Positions 1 through 6,530 of a stretch of 6,781 nucleotides of DNA are shown piece after piece. The notes beneath the pieces were generated by a model. The model was given only the letters and a program-made list of their open reading frames with translations. It was not told where the DNA came from and ran no database searches. This stretch comes from Bacillota bacterium (GTDB lineage: Bacteria; Bacillota; Clostridia; Christensenellales; Pumilibacteraceae), in NCBI GenBank assembly GCA_009787685.1, contig WQSV01000080.1:1-6781 (forward strand), in the 5' to 3' direction. The translations under genes were made by a program, and so were the position numbers. Every line of letters begins with the position of its first letter. Positions within the stretch are counted from its first letter, which is position 1.

Positions 1-2
1 GA

Positions 3-1238
3 GGCGAATTTTTCCAAGGAAACACAGTTTTCTTTTATCGCAACCCATTCTTCACTTATGGACCGGGTGACGATGAATTTGGTCTTGGTGGTCCAGCAAG
101 AATTCATCGCCTTTCAATGCGTGTCTTCTCAAGAGCGCAAATTGTTGCCTCAATGGAAGCGGGTGAATTCCACTATGTCATGACTGACTCAATGCCAAGA
201 GACCAACATCCAGTTCAAAACTCAAGAACTCTAGCTGGTGTTTCACTTCCAAATCTAGGGTGGGGTTATGTTGGTATTAATGCAGGATTGATTCAAGATA
301 TCAGAGTCCGTCGCGCAATAATGTATGTCCTTAATCCAGACAGAACTCTAGCATATTATCAAGGTCTGTCTCACAGAGTAACAAGAGCAACTTCAAGAAA
401 CAACTGGGTTTTCTGGAATCCAGTGACAAATGTTCCTGAGTTCCCAGAGTGCAGATATCCATTTGCAATCTACAGAGAAAGAGCAGGCGGTGGCTATGAA
501 CTTAACCCAACTGGAATCGCAAACGTCATGAGTCTTTTTGAAGCCGCGGGCTACACTCGTGAGGGTGCAACTGCTGGAACAGGTGAATTCACTGGATTCC
601 AAGTCGGCGGAAGGCTTGTCAACCCACAAGGTGTCCAATTGAGACTAACATTCACTCTTCCGGGAGACACACTTGACCACCCAGCAAGAGACATGTTCCT
701 TGATGCCGCACGTTACTTGGAAGTCTTGTTTGGAGCAAACACAAGTGTAATCTCTGATCCTTTGGTCCTCTCTCGTCTTGCAACTGGTCAACTTCAAATT
801 TGGGCGGCAGCATTCGGTGGAGGTATTGACCCTGACATGTTTGGTCTTTTCCACATGCATTCAAGAAACAGCATCATCAACGCATGGGGTTTCAGTGCAA
901 TCAGTGATCAACAAGCGCCACAATATGGTCCGGGAGCAATTCCAATCGTAGCAGGAAGCGAAGATGACCAATGGGCACTATTGCAAAGACTTGCAGATGA
1001 AATCATCGCTGGTCGTGAAGTAACGGGAAGAGCAGCGAGAACCCCACGCTACATCACAGCTCACGACACTTTGATGGATTTGGCAGTTGTTCTCCCAACC
1101 TATGAGCGTGAAAACATGTTCATCATGAATCAAAGAGCGATTGACATGAGCACGACCTATGGAAACAGACCGGGCGAAGAACTTTCAAGATTCCGTGGTC
1201 CACTTTATAACTTGCCACTACTAAGCTTCAATATCTAA
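3..1238 (+). CDS. oppA: Peptide ABC transporter substrate-binding protein (family 5), 5' partial
   Basis: This is the C-terminal part (411 codons) of an extracellular solute-binding protein of family 5 (SBP_bac_5, OppA/DppA type), which captures peptides outside the cell and delivers them to OppBC. The frame is open to the window edge, so the ATG at 117 is internal and the signal peptide is missing. Family-like segments are visible. RAQIVASMEAGEFHYV resembles the usual 'alesGevDi' stretch. GYVGINAG is followed by DIRVRRAIMYVLNPDRTLAYYQGL, matching the 'vRqAinyaidrd' block. Near the C-terminus, AVVLPTYERENMFIMN matches the usual 'vPlyq...vyn' ending. Full-length members are usually 500-600 residues, so roughly the first quarter to third is absent. 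It lies 94 bases upstream of oppB, with a palindrome between them. The peptide class bound cannot be read from the sequence. DppA, AppA or another family 5 binder is equally possible by name; the family call itself is firm. Confidence 0.88.
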   Translation, partial: GEFFQGNTVFFYRNPFFTYGPGDDEFGLGGPARIHRLSMRVFSRAQIVASMEAGEFHYVMTDSMPRDQHPVQNSRTLAGVSLPNLGWGYVGINAGLIQDIRVRRAIMYVLNPDRTLAYYQGLSHRVTRATSRNNWVFWNPVTNVPEFPECRYPFAIYRERAGGGYELNPTGIANVMSLFEAAGYTREGATAGTGEFTGFQVGGRLVNPQGVQLRLTFTLPGDTLDHPARDMFLDAARYLEVLFGANTSVISDPLVLSRLATGQLQIWAAAFGGGIDPDMFGLFHMHSRNSIINAWGFSAISDQQAPQYGPGAIPIVAGSEDDQWALLQRLADEIIAGREVTGRAARTPRYITAHDTLMDLAVVLPTYERENMFIMNQRAIDMSTTYGNRPGEELSRFRGPLYNLPLLSFNI

Positions 1239-1261
1239 TCCAAAAATCTTAAACAACACTA

Positions 1262-1314
1262 ATTTGTTCTTAAGCAAAGGGCGGGCTCAACCCGCCCCTT
1301 GCCTAAAAACAAAT
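1262..1314 (+). promoter_or_regulatory. Large intergenic palindrome between oppA and oppB
   Basis: The left arm 1262-1285 pairs with the right arm 1291-1314 across a 5-base loop (CTCAA). Of 24 positions, 21 are Watson-Crick pairs, and the three single mismatches (1269/1307, 1273/1303, 1278/1298) interrupt the stem without shifting it. The core is GGGCGGG/CCCGCCC, strikingly GC-rich in an AT-rich region. It starts 23 bases after the oppA stop and ends 18 bases before the oppB ATG. No T-tract follows on either strand, so it does not look like an intrinsic terminator. In other binding-protein operons, a stem-loop here protects the upstream message and keeps binding protein in excess of permease. 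That role is inferred by position. A dispersed palindromic repeat is the main alternative. Confidence 0.8.
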
Positions 1315-1332
1315 GATTCGCAAGAAATTAAT

Positions 1333-2298
1333 ATGTTAAAATACATTATAAAAAGAGTAATATTTGGAATAATCATTCTCCTTGGGGTTGGATTGATAAC
1401 CTATGCCGCGTTGCGATTAATGCCAACGGATTTTCTCTATGAGCAATACAGGCTAGGTCACATCACTTGGGAAACCTATCAAGAAATGTATTATGGGCTT
1501 GGATTTAACCATGGGGTATTCGGTGGCTTTTTTGTTTGGCTTGGAAGTGCTTTCCAAGGCAATTTTGGGCTTTCATTTTTCACCAACAGACCTGTAATGG
1601 AAGAGATTTTTTCTCCAAGAATGGGTATCACGGTCATGATTGTCATCATTTCAATGATTTTCCAATTGGCAATCGCAATTCCACTCGGCATCACAAGCGC
1701 GGTCAACCAATATTCCAAAAGGGACTACAGCATAACGTTTATTGTAATGATGTTGTTCTCGTTCCCGTCATTCTTCCTTGCCGCTCTTTTGGTAATGGTT
1801 TTTGCAGTATGGCTTGGATGGTTTCCAACCCAAGGCATGTTCGCTCTCGGGCTTTCACCAGCCGCAACTTTCTTCTCAAGAATTCACCACCTCATTCTTC
1901 CAATAATGACTGTTGTCCTCATCAGTTTGGGAGGAACATTGAGGTTCACAAGAATGAACACCCTAGAAGTTTTGAGCGCGGACTACATTAGAACTGCTCG
2001 TGCAAAAGGTTGTTCAGAAAGAGTAGTTGTCTATAAGCATGCTTTTAGAAACACTCTTGTTCCATTCGTCACTTCAATGGCAACATTGCTTCCGGGGTTG
2101 TTCTCAGGTTCAATCATTCTCGAGCAATTCTTTGCAATCGAAGGTCTTGGAAACTTGGTTTTCATGGCAACACGACACGGGGATGTTCCTCTAATGATGG
2201 CATATAACATGTTCTTGGCAATACTAACCGTTGTCAGCGTAACACTTGCCGACCTAATGTATGCAGTAGTTGACCCAAGAATAAAAATCACAAAATAA
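1333..2298 (+). CDS. oppB: Oligopeptide ABC transporter permease OppB
   Basis: Inner-membrane permease of 321 residues, the usual OppB/DppB length, forming half of the peptide channel with OppC. Six hydrophobic segments are visible, at about residues 8-28, 98-120, 134-162, 186-205, 243-265 and 289-313. The extracellular loop is between the first two. The EAA coupling motif lies at about 217-240 (DYIRTARAKGCSERVVVYKH) and docks on the ATPases. It is followed by the OppB-typical RNTLVPFVTSM and an EQFFAIEGLGNL stretch, and the protein ends in VDPRIK. The start chosen is ATG 1333, giving the family-typical MLKYIIKRVIFG. A TTG at 1264 in the same frame would translate through the palindrome and adds 23 non-conserved residues, so it is rejected. 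No Shine-Dalgarno sequence is visible before ATG 1333. Substrate specificity (peptide, dipeptide or other family 5 ligand) is not determined by this subunit's sequence. Confidence 0.95.
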   Translation: MLKYIIKRVIFGIIILLGVGLITYAALRLMPTDFLYEQYRLGHITWETYQEMYYGLGFNHGVFGGFFVWLGSAFQGNFGLSFFTNRPVMEEIFSPRMGITVMIVIISMIFQLAIAIPLGITSAVNQYSKRDYSITFIVMMLFSFPSFFLAALLVMVFAVWLGWFPTQGMFALGLSPAATFFSRIHHLILPIMTVVLISLGGTLRFTRMNTLEVLSADYIRTARAKGCSERVVVYKHAFRNTLVPFVTSMATLLPGLFSGSIILEQFFAIEGLGNLVFMATRHGDVPLMMAYNMFLAILTVVSVTLADLMYAVVDPRIKITK

Positions 2299-2395
2299 AA
2301 AACAATTGAAAATTGAAATGTATTGTTAAACTTGTTTTAAGCAATTCAAACCATACTTTTCAGTATTTGCTTTCCACGCTCAATTTAAAAAACTT

Positions 2396-3442
2396 ATGGA
2401 ACTAACACTAAACCAATTAAATAATGAACCCGAAAAGGTTGAAAAAGAAGAAGAACAACAAGATGTGGTGAGAGGTCTCTCCCCGGGTCGCATTGTTCTG
2501 CGTCGTTTTTTCAAATCAAAATTGACAATAGGCGGACTTGTTGTTTTGGCAACTCTGTTTCTTTTCTCATTTCTAGGGCCTGTTATTTTTAATGCACCAG
2601 ATCCGACTATCACTCAAACTGGAGAATTTTATTTTCAAAGCTTTTGGGTAAACATTGAAGCTGTCAGTATTAGAGTCTTTCAACGCTTTCCAGAGTCTCA
2701 ATATGGGCCAATTCACTATGGAAATCCATCTAGCCAAAACTGGTTCGGAACAGACAGTTCTGCGTTTGACGTCTTTTCAAGACTAATGCATGGCGGAAGA
2801 ATCTCGCTGACAATCGGTTTTGTTTCAGTTTTCATTTCAACAACTCTTGGCCTAATATTGGGGGCACTTTCTGGACTCATTGGAAAATGGGTTGACCATG
2901 TTATCATGAGACTCGCGGATGTTTTCTCATCAGTTCCGGGACTTCCACTTCTCCTTATCATCGGTGCAGCATTGAACATGCTTGAAGAAGAGTTGGGAAT
3001 TGGAAACGCAAGAATATTTATTCTCATGGGTGTAATGGCATTCCTTGGTTGGGCTGGTATGGCTCGTCTTGTCAGAGGGCAGATATTAATGCTCCGAGAA
3101 CAAGAATTCATGACAGCAGCAGAAGCCATGGGCTTTTCAAACACTCGAAAAATTGTCAAACATCTCATCCCAAACATCATGCCCCAAATTATCGTCTCAA
3201 TGACACTCGGGCTTGGTGGGGCGATGCTGGCAGAAGCATCACTAAGTTTCCTTGGAATCGGCGTTCTTGCGCCAACTGCAACATGGGGAACAATGGTTAG
3301 TGCCGTCAACTCACTCTATCATCTTGAAAACTATCCACTATGGTGGTTGCCAGCAGGTCTAATGATTCTAGCGTCAGTCATGTCTTTCAACTTTGTTGGA
3401 GACGGATTGCGTGACGCAATGGACCCAAGAGCAAGAAGATAA
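2396..3442 (+). CDS. oppC: Oligopeptide ABC transporter permease OppC
   Basis: Second channel subunit of 348 residues, slightly longer than typical OppC/DppC (about 280-320). A cytoplasmic N-terminal stretch (1-42) is acidic at 11-23 and then basic at 32-42. The first membrane helix is at about 43-65. An extracellular loop (66-120) leads into WFGTDSSAFDVFSRLMHGGR (116-135), the conserved OppC block that precedes the permease domain. Further hydrophobic segments lie near 138-163, 179-196, 206-226, 262-290 and 314-336. The EAA motif is at about 237-260 (EFMTAAEAMGFSNTRKIVKH). The C-terminus, GDGLRDAMDPRARR, is the classic OppC ending. ATG 2396 is the only standard start codon before an upstream in-frame stop at 2327. 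No Shine-Dalgarno sequence is visible. The 97-bp gap from oppB is AT-rich and contains only an imperfect AT stem near 2322-2345. Family identity is clear; only ligand naming is uncertain. Confidence 0.95.
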   Translation: MELTLNQLNNEPEKVEKEEEQQDVVRGLSPGRIVLRRFFKSKLTIGGLVVLATLFLFSFLGPVIFNAPDPTITQTGEFYFQSFWVNIEAVSIRVFQRFPESQYGPIHYGNPSSQNWFGTDSSAFDVFSRLMHGGRISLTIGFVSVFISTTLGLILGALSGLIGKWVDHVIMRLADVFSSVPGLPLLLIIGAALNMLEEELGIGNARIFILMGVMAFLGWAGMARLVRGQILMLREQEFMTAAEAMGFSNTRKIVKHLIPNIMPQIIVSMTLGLGGAMLAEASLSFLGIGVLAPTATWGTMVSAVNSLYHLENYPLWWLPAGLMILASVMSFNFVGDGLRDAMDPRARR

Positions 3443-3454
3443 CTCAAATTATAA

Positions 3455-3550
3455 TTGAATGTTTAATATTGAATATGGAATGGATATTATTAAATATTTG
3501 TCCAAAAATCAGACCTAACATATTCAATATTCAATATTCCATATTCAATG
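3455..3550 (+). repeat. Inverted clusters of a 7-bp repeat spanning the oppC-oppD gap and the oppD start
   Basis: Four tandem heptads of TATTCAA (third copy TATTCCA) occupy 3521-3548 and end on the A of the oppD ATG. Four degenerate copies of the reverse complement occupy 3455-3482: TTGAATG, TTTAATA, TTGAATA, TGGAATG. The two clusters can pair in full (3455-3482 with 3521-3548, 25 of 28 positions including two G-U, 38-base loop). They can also pair in a shifted register (3467-3482 with 3535-3550, all 16 positions including G-U). Both registers place the oppD start codon at the edge of or inside the stem. The repeat pattern is seen directly. A role as translational control, operator, or a small palindromic mobile unit is only inferred. 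Confidence 0.75.
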
Positions 3551-4978
3551 ATTAACATGGAAAAAGCAAAACAAAAAAAAGGCTATCTCTCAAGGCAAGA
3601 AGAAAAACAAATCGCGAAAGATAGCAAGCGACAAGTAAGAATACTTGAAAAAGAAAAAAAGCGCAAAAAAACGCTTGACGAGTATACGAGTGTGATGCAA
3701 GATGAAAACAATCTTGTAGAGTTTGACAATCTCAACACAAACTTTTTCACTGAACGTGGTGTCGTCAAAGCAGTTAATGGCGTCAATTTCAGCATTAAAA
3801 AGGGAGCAACGGTTGGAATCGTTGGGGAAAGTGGTTGCGGAAAATCCGTCACTGCGATGTCTTTGATGCGCTTAATCCAAGGGCCAATGGGGCAAATAGT
3901 CGATGGTGCAATTCGCTATAATTCTCGCAGTGGCGTTGTCTATGATATGGCAAAAATGCCAATGAAGGAAGTCTATAAAATTCGCGGAAAAGAAATATCA
4001 ATGATTTTCCAAGAGCCAATGACTTCATTAAATCCCGTTGTTCGAATCGGAAACCAACTTGACGAGGTTTCGAAAATCCATCTCAAATCAATTTGTCCGA
4101 AAACGGGTGAAGAAATTCCAATGACGAAAGAAGATGCGAAAGCGAGAAGTATTGACATGCTTGGAAAGGTTGGAATTCCAGCCCCAGCCCATGTCTATAG
4201 CCGTTTTCCTCATGAATTATCTGGTGGTATGCGCCAAAGAGTCATGATTTCAATGGCACTCCTTTGCGATCCGTCACTGATCATTGCGGATGAGCCAACA
4301 ACCGCTCTAGACGTTACTGTCCAAGCGCAAATCCTTGAACTTCTCGCAACAATCAGGGCCCAGTTTGGCGGTTCAATCATGCTAATCACTCATGACCTCG
4401 GTGTTATCGCTGAAATGACTGATTATGTTATAATAATGTATGCAGGAAGAATAATCGAAGAGGGGACAGTCGACGAAATTTTCTACAACCCAATGCACCC
4501 CTACACTATTGCTCTCCACAAATCAAAACCAACGATTTCAAGTGAAGGCAAAAGGCTTTTTAATATTCCGGGAAATGTTCCAAATCCTATCAACATGCCA
4601 TCCCATTGCTTTTTCAGAAGTAGATGTTCTCACAAGTGTGAAAGAGGTGCAACGGAATATCCAGATCTAGTGCAAATTTCAGAAACTCAAAAAGTTGCAT
4701 GCTTCAGAGCGTGCCCGGGGAGTGTTGAAAAGAAGGAGCAAAAACTAGAGACGACTATAGAGCCAATCGAAGAAACAATTGAAACAACTGCAACAATTGA
4801 CGAAGCTCCAAAAACAACAACTGAAATAGAACCAATTGCAATCGAAACAGCTGAAAAGTCAAAGGAATCCATTACGGTTGAAACACCAAAGAAAAAACCA
4901 GCAACAAAAAAACCAGCAACAGCAAAAACAACTGTGACAAAAAAGCCAGCGGCAAGAAAACCAAAAGAAACAGAATAA
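3548..4978 (+). CDS. oppD: Oligopeptide ABC transporter ATP-binding protein OppD with N- and C-terminal extensions
   Basis: Cytoplasmic ATPase subunit of 476 residues, against about 330-350 for typical OppD. The core is complete: Walker A GESGCGKS (93-100), Q-loop Q155 in IFQEPMTSLNP, signature LSGGMRQR (224-231), Walker B LIIADEP with D248 and E249, D-loop TALD, and switch H282. HPYT (317-320) opens the oligo_HPY C-terminal domain, which has cysteines at 354, 360, 364 and 385 plus one at 389. Additions are a basic, probably helical N-terminal extension (about 1-54) and a low-complexity tail (about 391-476). The tail is Glu/Thr/Ile-rich first, then Lys/Pro/Ala/Thr-rich. ATG 3548 is used here, but ATG 3557 (fourth codon) is just as plausible. 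Neither has a Shine-Dalgarno sequence, and the upstream heptads overlap the first. Two TAA stops follow in tandem (4976-4981). It pairs with OppF, 45 bases downstream. Assignment as OppD rather than DppD rests on gene order and the LSGGM signature; both names fit. Confidence 0.93.
   Translation: MINMEKAKQKKGYLSRQEEKQIAKDSKRQVRILEKEKKRKKTLDEYTSVMQDENNLVEFDNLNTNFFTERGVVKAVNGVNFSIKKGATVGIVGESGCGKSVTAMSLMRLIQGPMGQIVDGAIRYNSRSGVVYDMAKMPMKEVYKIRGKEISMIFQEPMTSLNPVVRIGNQLDEVSKIHLKSICPKTGEEIPMTKEDAKARSIDMLGKVGIPAPAHVYSRFPHELSGGMRQRVMISMALLCDPSLIIADEPTTALDVTVQAQILELLATIRAQFGGSIMLITHDLGVIAEMTDYVIIMYAGRIIEEGTVDEIFYNPMHPYTIALHKSKPTISSEGKRLFNIPGNVPNPINMPSHCFFRSRCSHKCERGATEYPDLVQISETQKVACFRACPGSVEKKEQKLETTIEPIEETIETTATIDEAPKTTTEIEPIAIETAEKSKESITVETPKKKPATKKPATAKTTVTKKPAARKPKETE
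4892..4921 (+). repeat. Perfect 15-bp tandem duplication in the oppD tail
   Basis: The unit AAAAAACCAGCAACA occurs twice without a gap (4892-4906 and 4907-4921). It is in frame and encodes KKPAT twice (residues 449-458). A degenerate KKPAA follows at 465-469. The identical DNA copies suggest a recent slippage or duplication event that lengthened the Lys/Pro/Ala/Thr tail by whole codons, so tail length could vary between strains. Confidence 0.85.
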
Positions 4979-5011
4979 TAAATCTCTCAACAACAAAACA
5001 AACATCAAATT

Positions 5012-5016
5012 AAGGA
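5012..5016 (+). promoter_or_regulatory. Ribosome binding site of oppF
   Basis: AAGGA stands 7 bases before ATG 5024, in good Shine-Dalgarno position. It is the only recognisable such site among the four complete genes here, and it fixes the oppF start. The surrounding 4982-5011 is A/C-rich and looks unstructured. Confidence 0.75.
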
Positions 5017-5023
5017 AAAACCT

Positions 5024-6478
5024 ATGCCAACACCACTTCTTAAAGTAGAAAATCTAAAAAAATATTTTGTTATTCAAACAAACTTGATTGGACAGCCAAC
5101 ATTGCATCTAAAAGCAACAGATGGTGTCTCTTTTGAGTTGGAAGAAGGAAAAACGCTTGGAGTCGTTGGCGAGAGTGGTTGCGGAAAAACAACCATGGGT
5201 CGTGCAGTTTTGAGACTTTGGGATGTTGATGGTGGAAGAGTCGTTTTTAATGGCGAAAGAATCGACAATATTCCAAAAAATCAAATGAGAAAATACAGAA
5301 CTCAAATGCAAATCATTTTCCAAGATCCGTATTCGTCATTACCACCAAGAATGAACGTTGGTTCAATCATTTCTGAAGCAGTTCATGTCCATGGACTCGT
5401 CGGTGGAAAACCGATTGGAATCTCTGAATTGATTGGAAAATATGTTATTTCTCCAATCGCAAAATTTGTTGTCAATCCAATAGTCAAAATTTGCAAATCA
5501 CTCATTCACAAAGTTCGCTACAAGCTTTGCAAAAAATATCAAGCAAGACATGATGTGCTTGAAGCGGAAAGACTAAGAGACGAAGAAGAAGCAAGACAGC
5601 TAGCTGAAGAAAGAGCAAATTCACCACAAAATGAAGAGAAAAAAGAAAGCGTAGGTTCTCAAAAAATAATCGACGAAACAAAAGATCTCAAAAGACCATT
5701 CTTCAGAAGTGCTGTCTATGCTGAAAATCTCAAGCGCTACACCATTGAAGTAATGCGTGAATGCGGGCTTCAACCACATTTCTATGAAAGATATCCAAAC
5801 GAATTCTCGGGCGGTCAAAGACAGAGAATTTGTATTGCAAGAGCGCTTGCAGTGAAACCACGTCTTGTTGTTTGTGACGAGCCAGTCAGTGCATTGGACG
5901 TTTCAATCCAAGCTCAAATCATCAATCTTCTTGAAGACTTGCAAGAAAATTTTAACCTATCGTTCATCTTTATCTCGCATGATCTCTCAGTTGTTCACCA
6001 TATTTCAAATGATGTTGCGGTAATGTATCTTGGGAGTATTGTTGAAAAAGGACCAAAAGTCCCAATGTTCAAAAATCCACTTCACCCTTACACCAAGGTT
6101 CTCCTTGATGCGGTTCCAGATCCGGACCCAAGAGCAAAGAAAGAAAAAAGCATTCTTCGTGGAGATGTTCCAACCCCAATTAACATGCCAAAAGGTTGCA
6201 AATTCTGCACTCGATGCCCACACGTCTTGAACGTGTGTCACGAGATTCGTCCAGAATTGGTCGAAATCGAACCAGAACATTTCGTTGCATGTCATCTTCA
6301 CTATGACTACTATGAGTTGACAGGAACTGAAATTTCTCCAGAAGAAAAAGAAAAAATGTATCAAAAACCAGAAGTCAAGGCTGTTGAAGAAGAACAAAAA
6401 ACAGAAGAAGAAGTCCTAATTGAAAACGCTCTTGCTGAAGAAAAACAAAAAAATCAAGAAGAGCAACCACAAGAGTAA
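5024..6478 (+). CDS. oppF: Oligopeptide ABC transporter ATP-binding protein OppF with a large internal insertion
   Basis: Second ATPase subunit, 484 residues against about 310-330 for typical OppF. The core motifs are intact: Walker A GESGCGKTT (49-57), Q-loop Q100 in IIFQDPYSSLPPRMNVG, signature FSGGQRQR (261-268), Walker B LVVCDEP with D285 and E286, D-loop SALD (289-292), and switch H319. HPYT (354-357) leads into the oligo_HPY domain, which carries cysteines 392, 395, 398, 405 and 423. SLPPR replaces the usual SLNPR after the Q-loop. Two additions explain the length. An insertion at about 128-228 lies in the helical subdomain between Q-loop and signature. It has a repetitive hydrophobic/lysine segment (133-172), a charged helix (173-198) and a polar linker. 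An acidic Glu/Gln tail occupies about 436-484. The start is set by AAGGA upstream. It is the last gene of the operon, with a terminator six bases after its TAA. It forms the ATPase heterodimer with OppD. Confidence 0.94.
   Translation: MPTPLLKVENLKKYFVIQTNLIGQPTLHLKATDGVSFELEEGKTLGVVGESGCGKTTMGRAVLRLWDVDGGRVVFNGERIDNIPKNQMRKYRTQMQIIFQDPYSSLPPRMNVGSIISEAVHVHGLVGGKPIGISELIGKYVISPIAKFVVNPIVKICKSLIHKVRYKLCKKYQARHDVLEAERLRDEEEARQLAEERANSPQNEEKKESVGSQKIIDETKDLKRPFFRSAVYAENLKRYTIEVMRECGLQPHFYERYPNEFSGGQRQRICIARALAVKPRLVVCDEPVSALDVSIQAQIINLLEDLQENFNLSFIFISHDLSVVHHISNDVAVMYLGSIVEKGPKVPMFKNPLHPYTKVLLDAVPDPDPRAKKEKSILRGDVPTPINMPKGCKFCTRCPHVLNVCHEIRPELVEIEPEHFVACHLHYDYYELTGTEISPEEKEKMYQKPEVKAVEEEQKTEEEVLIENALAEEKQKNQEEQPQE
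5420..5539 (+). other. Five consecutive octads inside the OppF insertion
   Basis: Residues 133-172 divide into five gap-free blocks of eight: ISELIGKY, VISPIAKF, VVNPIVKI, CKSLIHKV, RYKLCKKY. Lysine is at position 7 of every block (K139, K147, K155, K163, K171), a hydrophobic or aromatic residue at position 8, and mostly hydrophobic residues at positions 4 and 5. The middle two blocks are clearly related (V-x-x-P-I-x-K-hydrophobic). The DNA copies have diverged, so the periodicity is old or selected at protein level. The segment looks amphipathic and basic, which could suit a membrane surface or protein-protein contact. That function is inference. Confidence 0.6.
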
Positions 6479-6483
6479 GAGAA

Positions 6484-6530
6484 GAACAAAGTAGGAAAGT
6501 GTAAAACACTACCTGCTTTGTTTCTATTTA
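6484..6530 (+). terminator. Rho-independent terminator of the opp operon
   Basis: AACAAAGTAGG (6485-6495) pairs with CCTGCTTTGTT (6512-6522), eleven pairs with one G-U. Inside a small 2x1 internal loop, AGTGT (6498-6502) pairs with ACACT (6506-6510) around a 3-base loop. A T-rich run (TTTCTATTT) follows at once. It begins six bases after the oppF stop, as expected for the operon end. The T-tract is interrupted by C and A, so efficiency may be moderate. Confidence 0.8.

Noticed and set aside
1262..1314. Palindrome as an intrinsic terminator
   Set aside because: The right arm is followed by A-rich and mixed sequence with no T-tract on either strand, and oppB continues the same operon.
1264..1332. 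TTG-initiated 23-residue extension of OppB
   Set aside because: It would translate through the palindrome and precedes the family-typical MLKYIIKRVIFG start; ATG 1333 gives normal OppB length.
1313..1339. Eight-codon ATG frame ending just inside oppB (possible leader peptide)
   Set aside because: No ribosome site, no regulatory codon run, and such short frames are expected by chance.
2322..2345. Hairpin in the oppB-oppC gap
   Set aside because: Only nine mainly A-T pairs with two bulges; not above what AT-rich DNA gives by chance.
2716..3309. 197-codon antisense open frame within oppC
   Set aside because: It lies wholly opposite a clear OppC reading frame and its translation resembles no domain I recognise; a shadow frame.
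3462..3490. Promoter for oppD (TTTAAT, 17 bases, TATTAT)
   Set aside because: The -35 box matches only three of six positions, and the repeats make A/T hexamers inevitable here.
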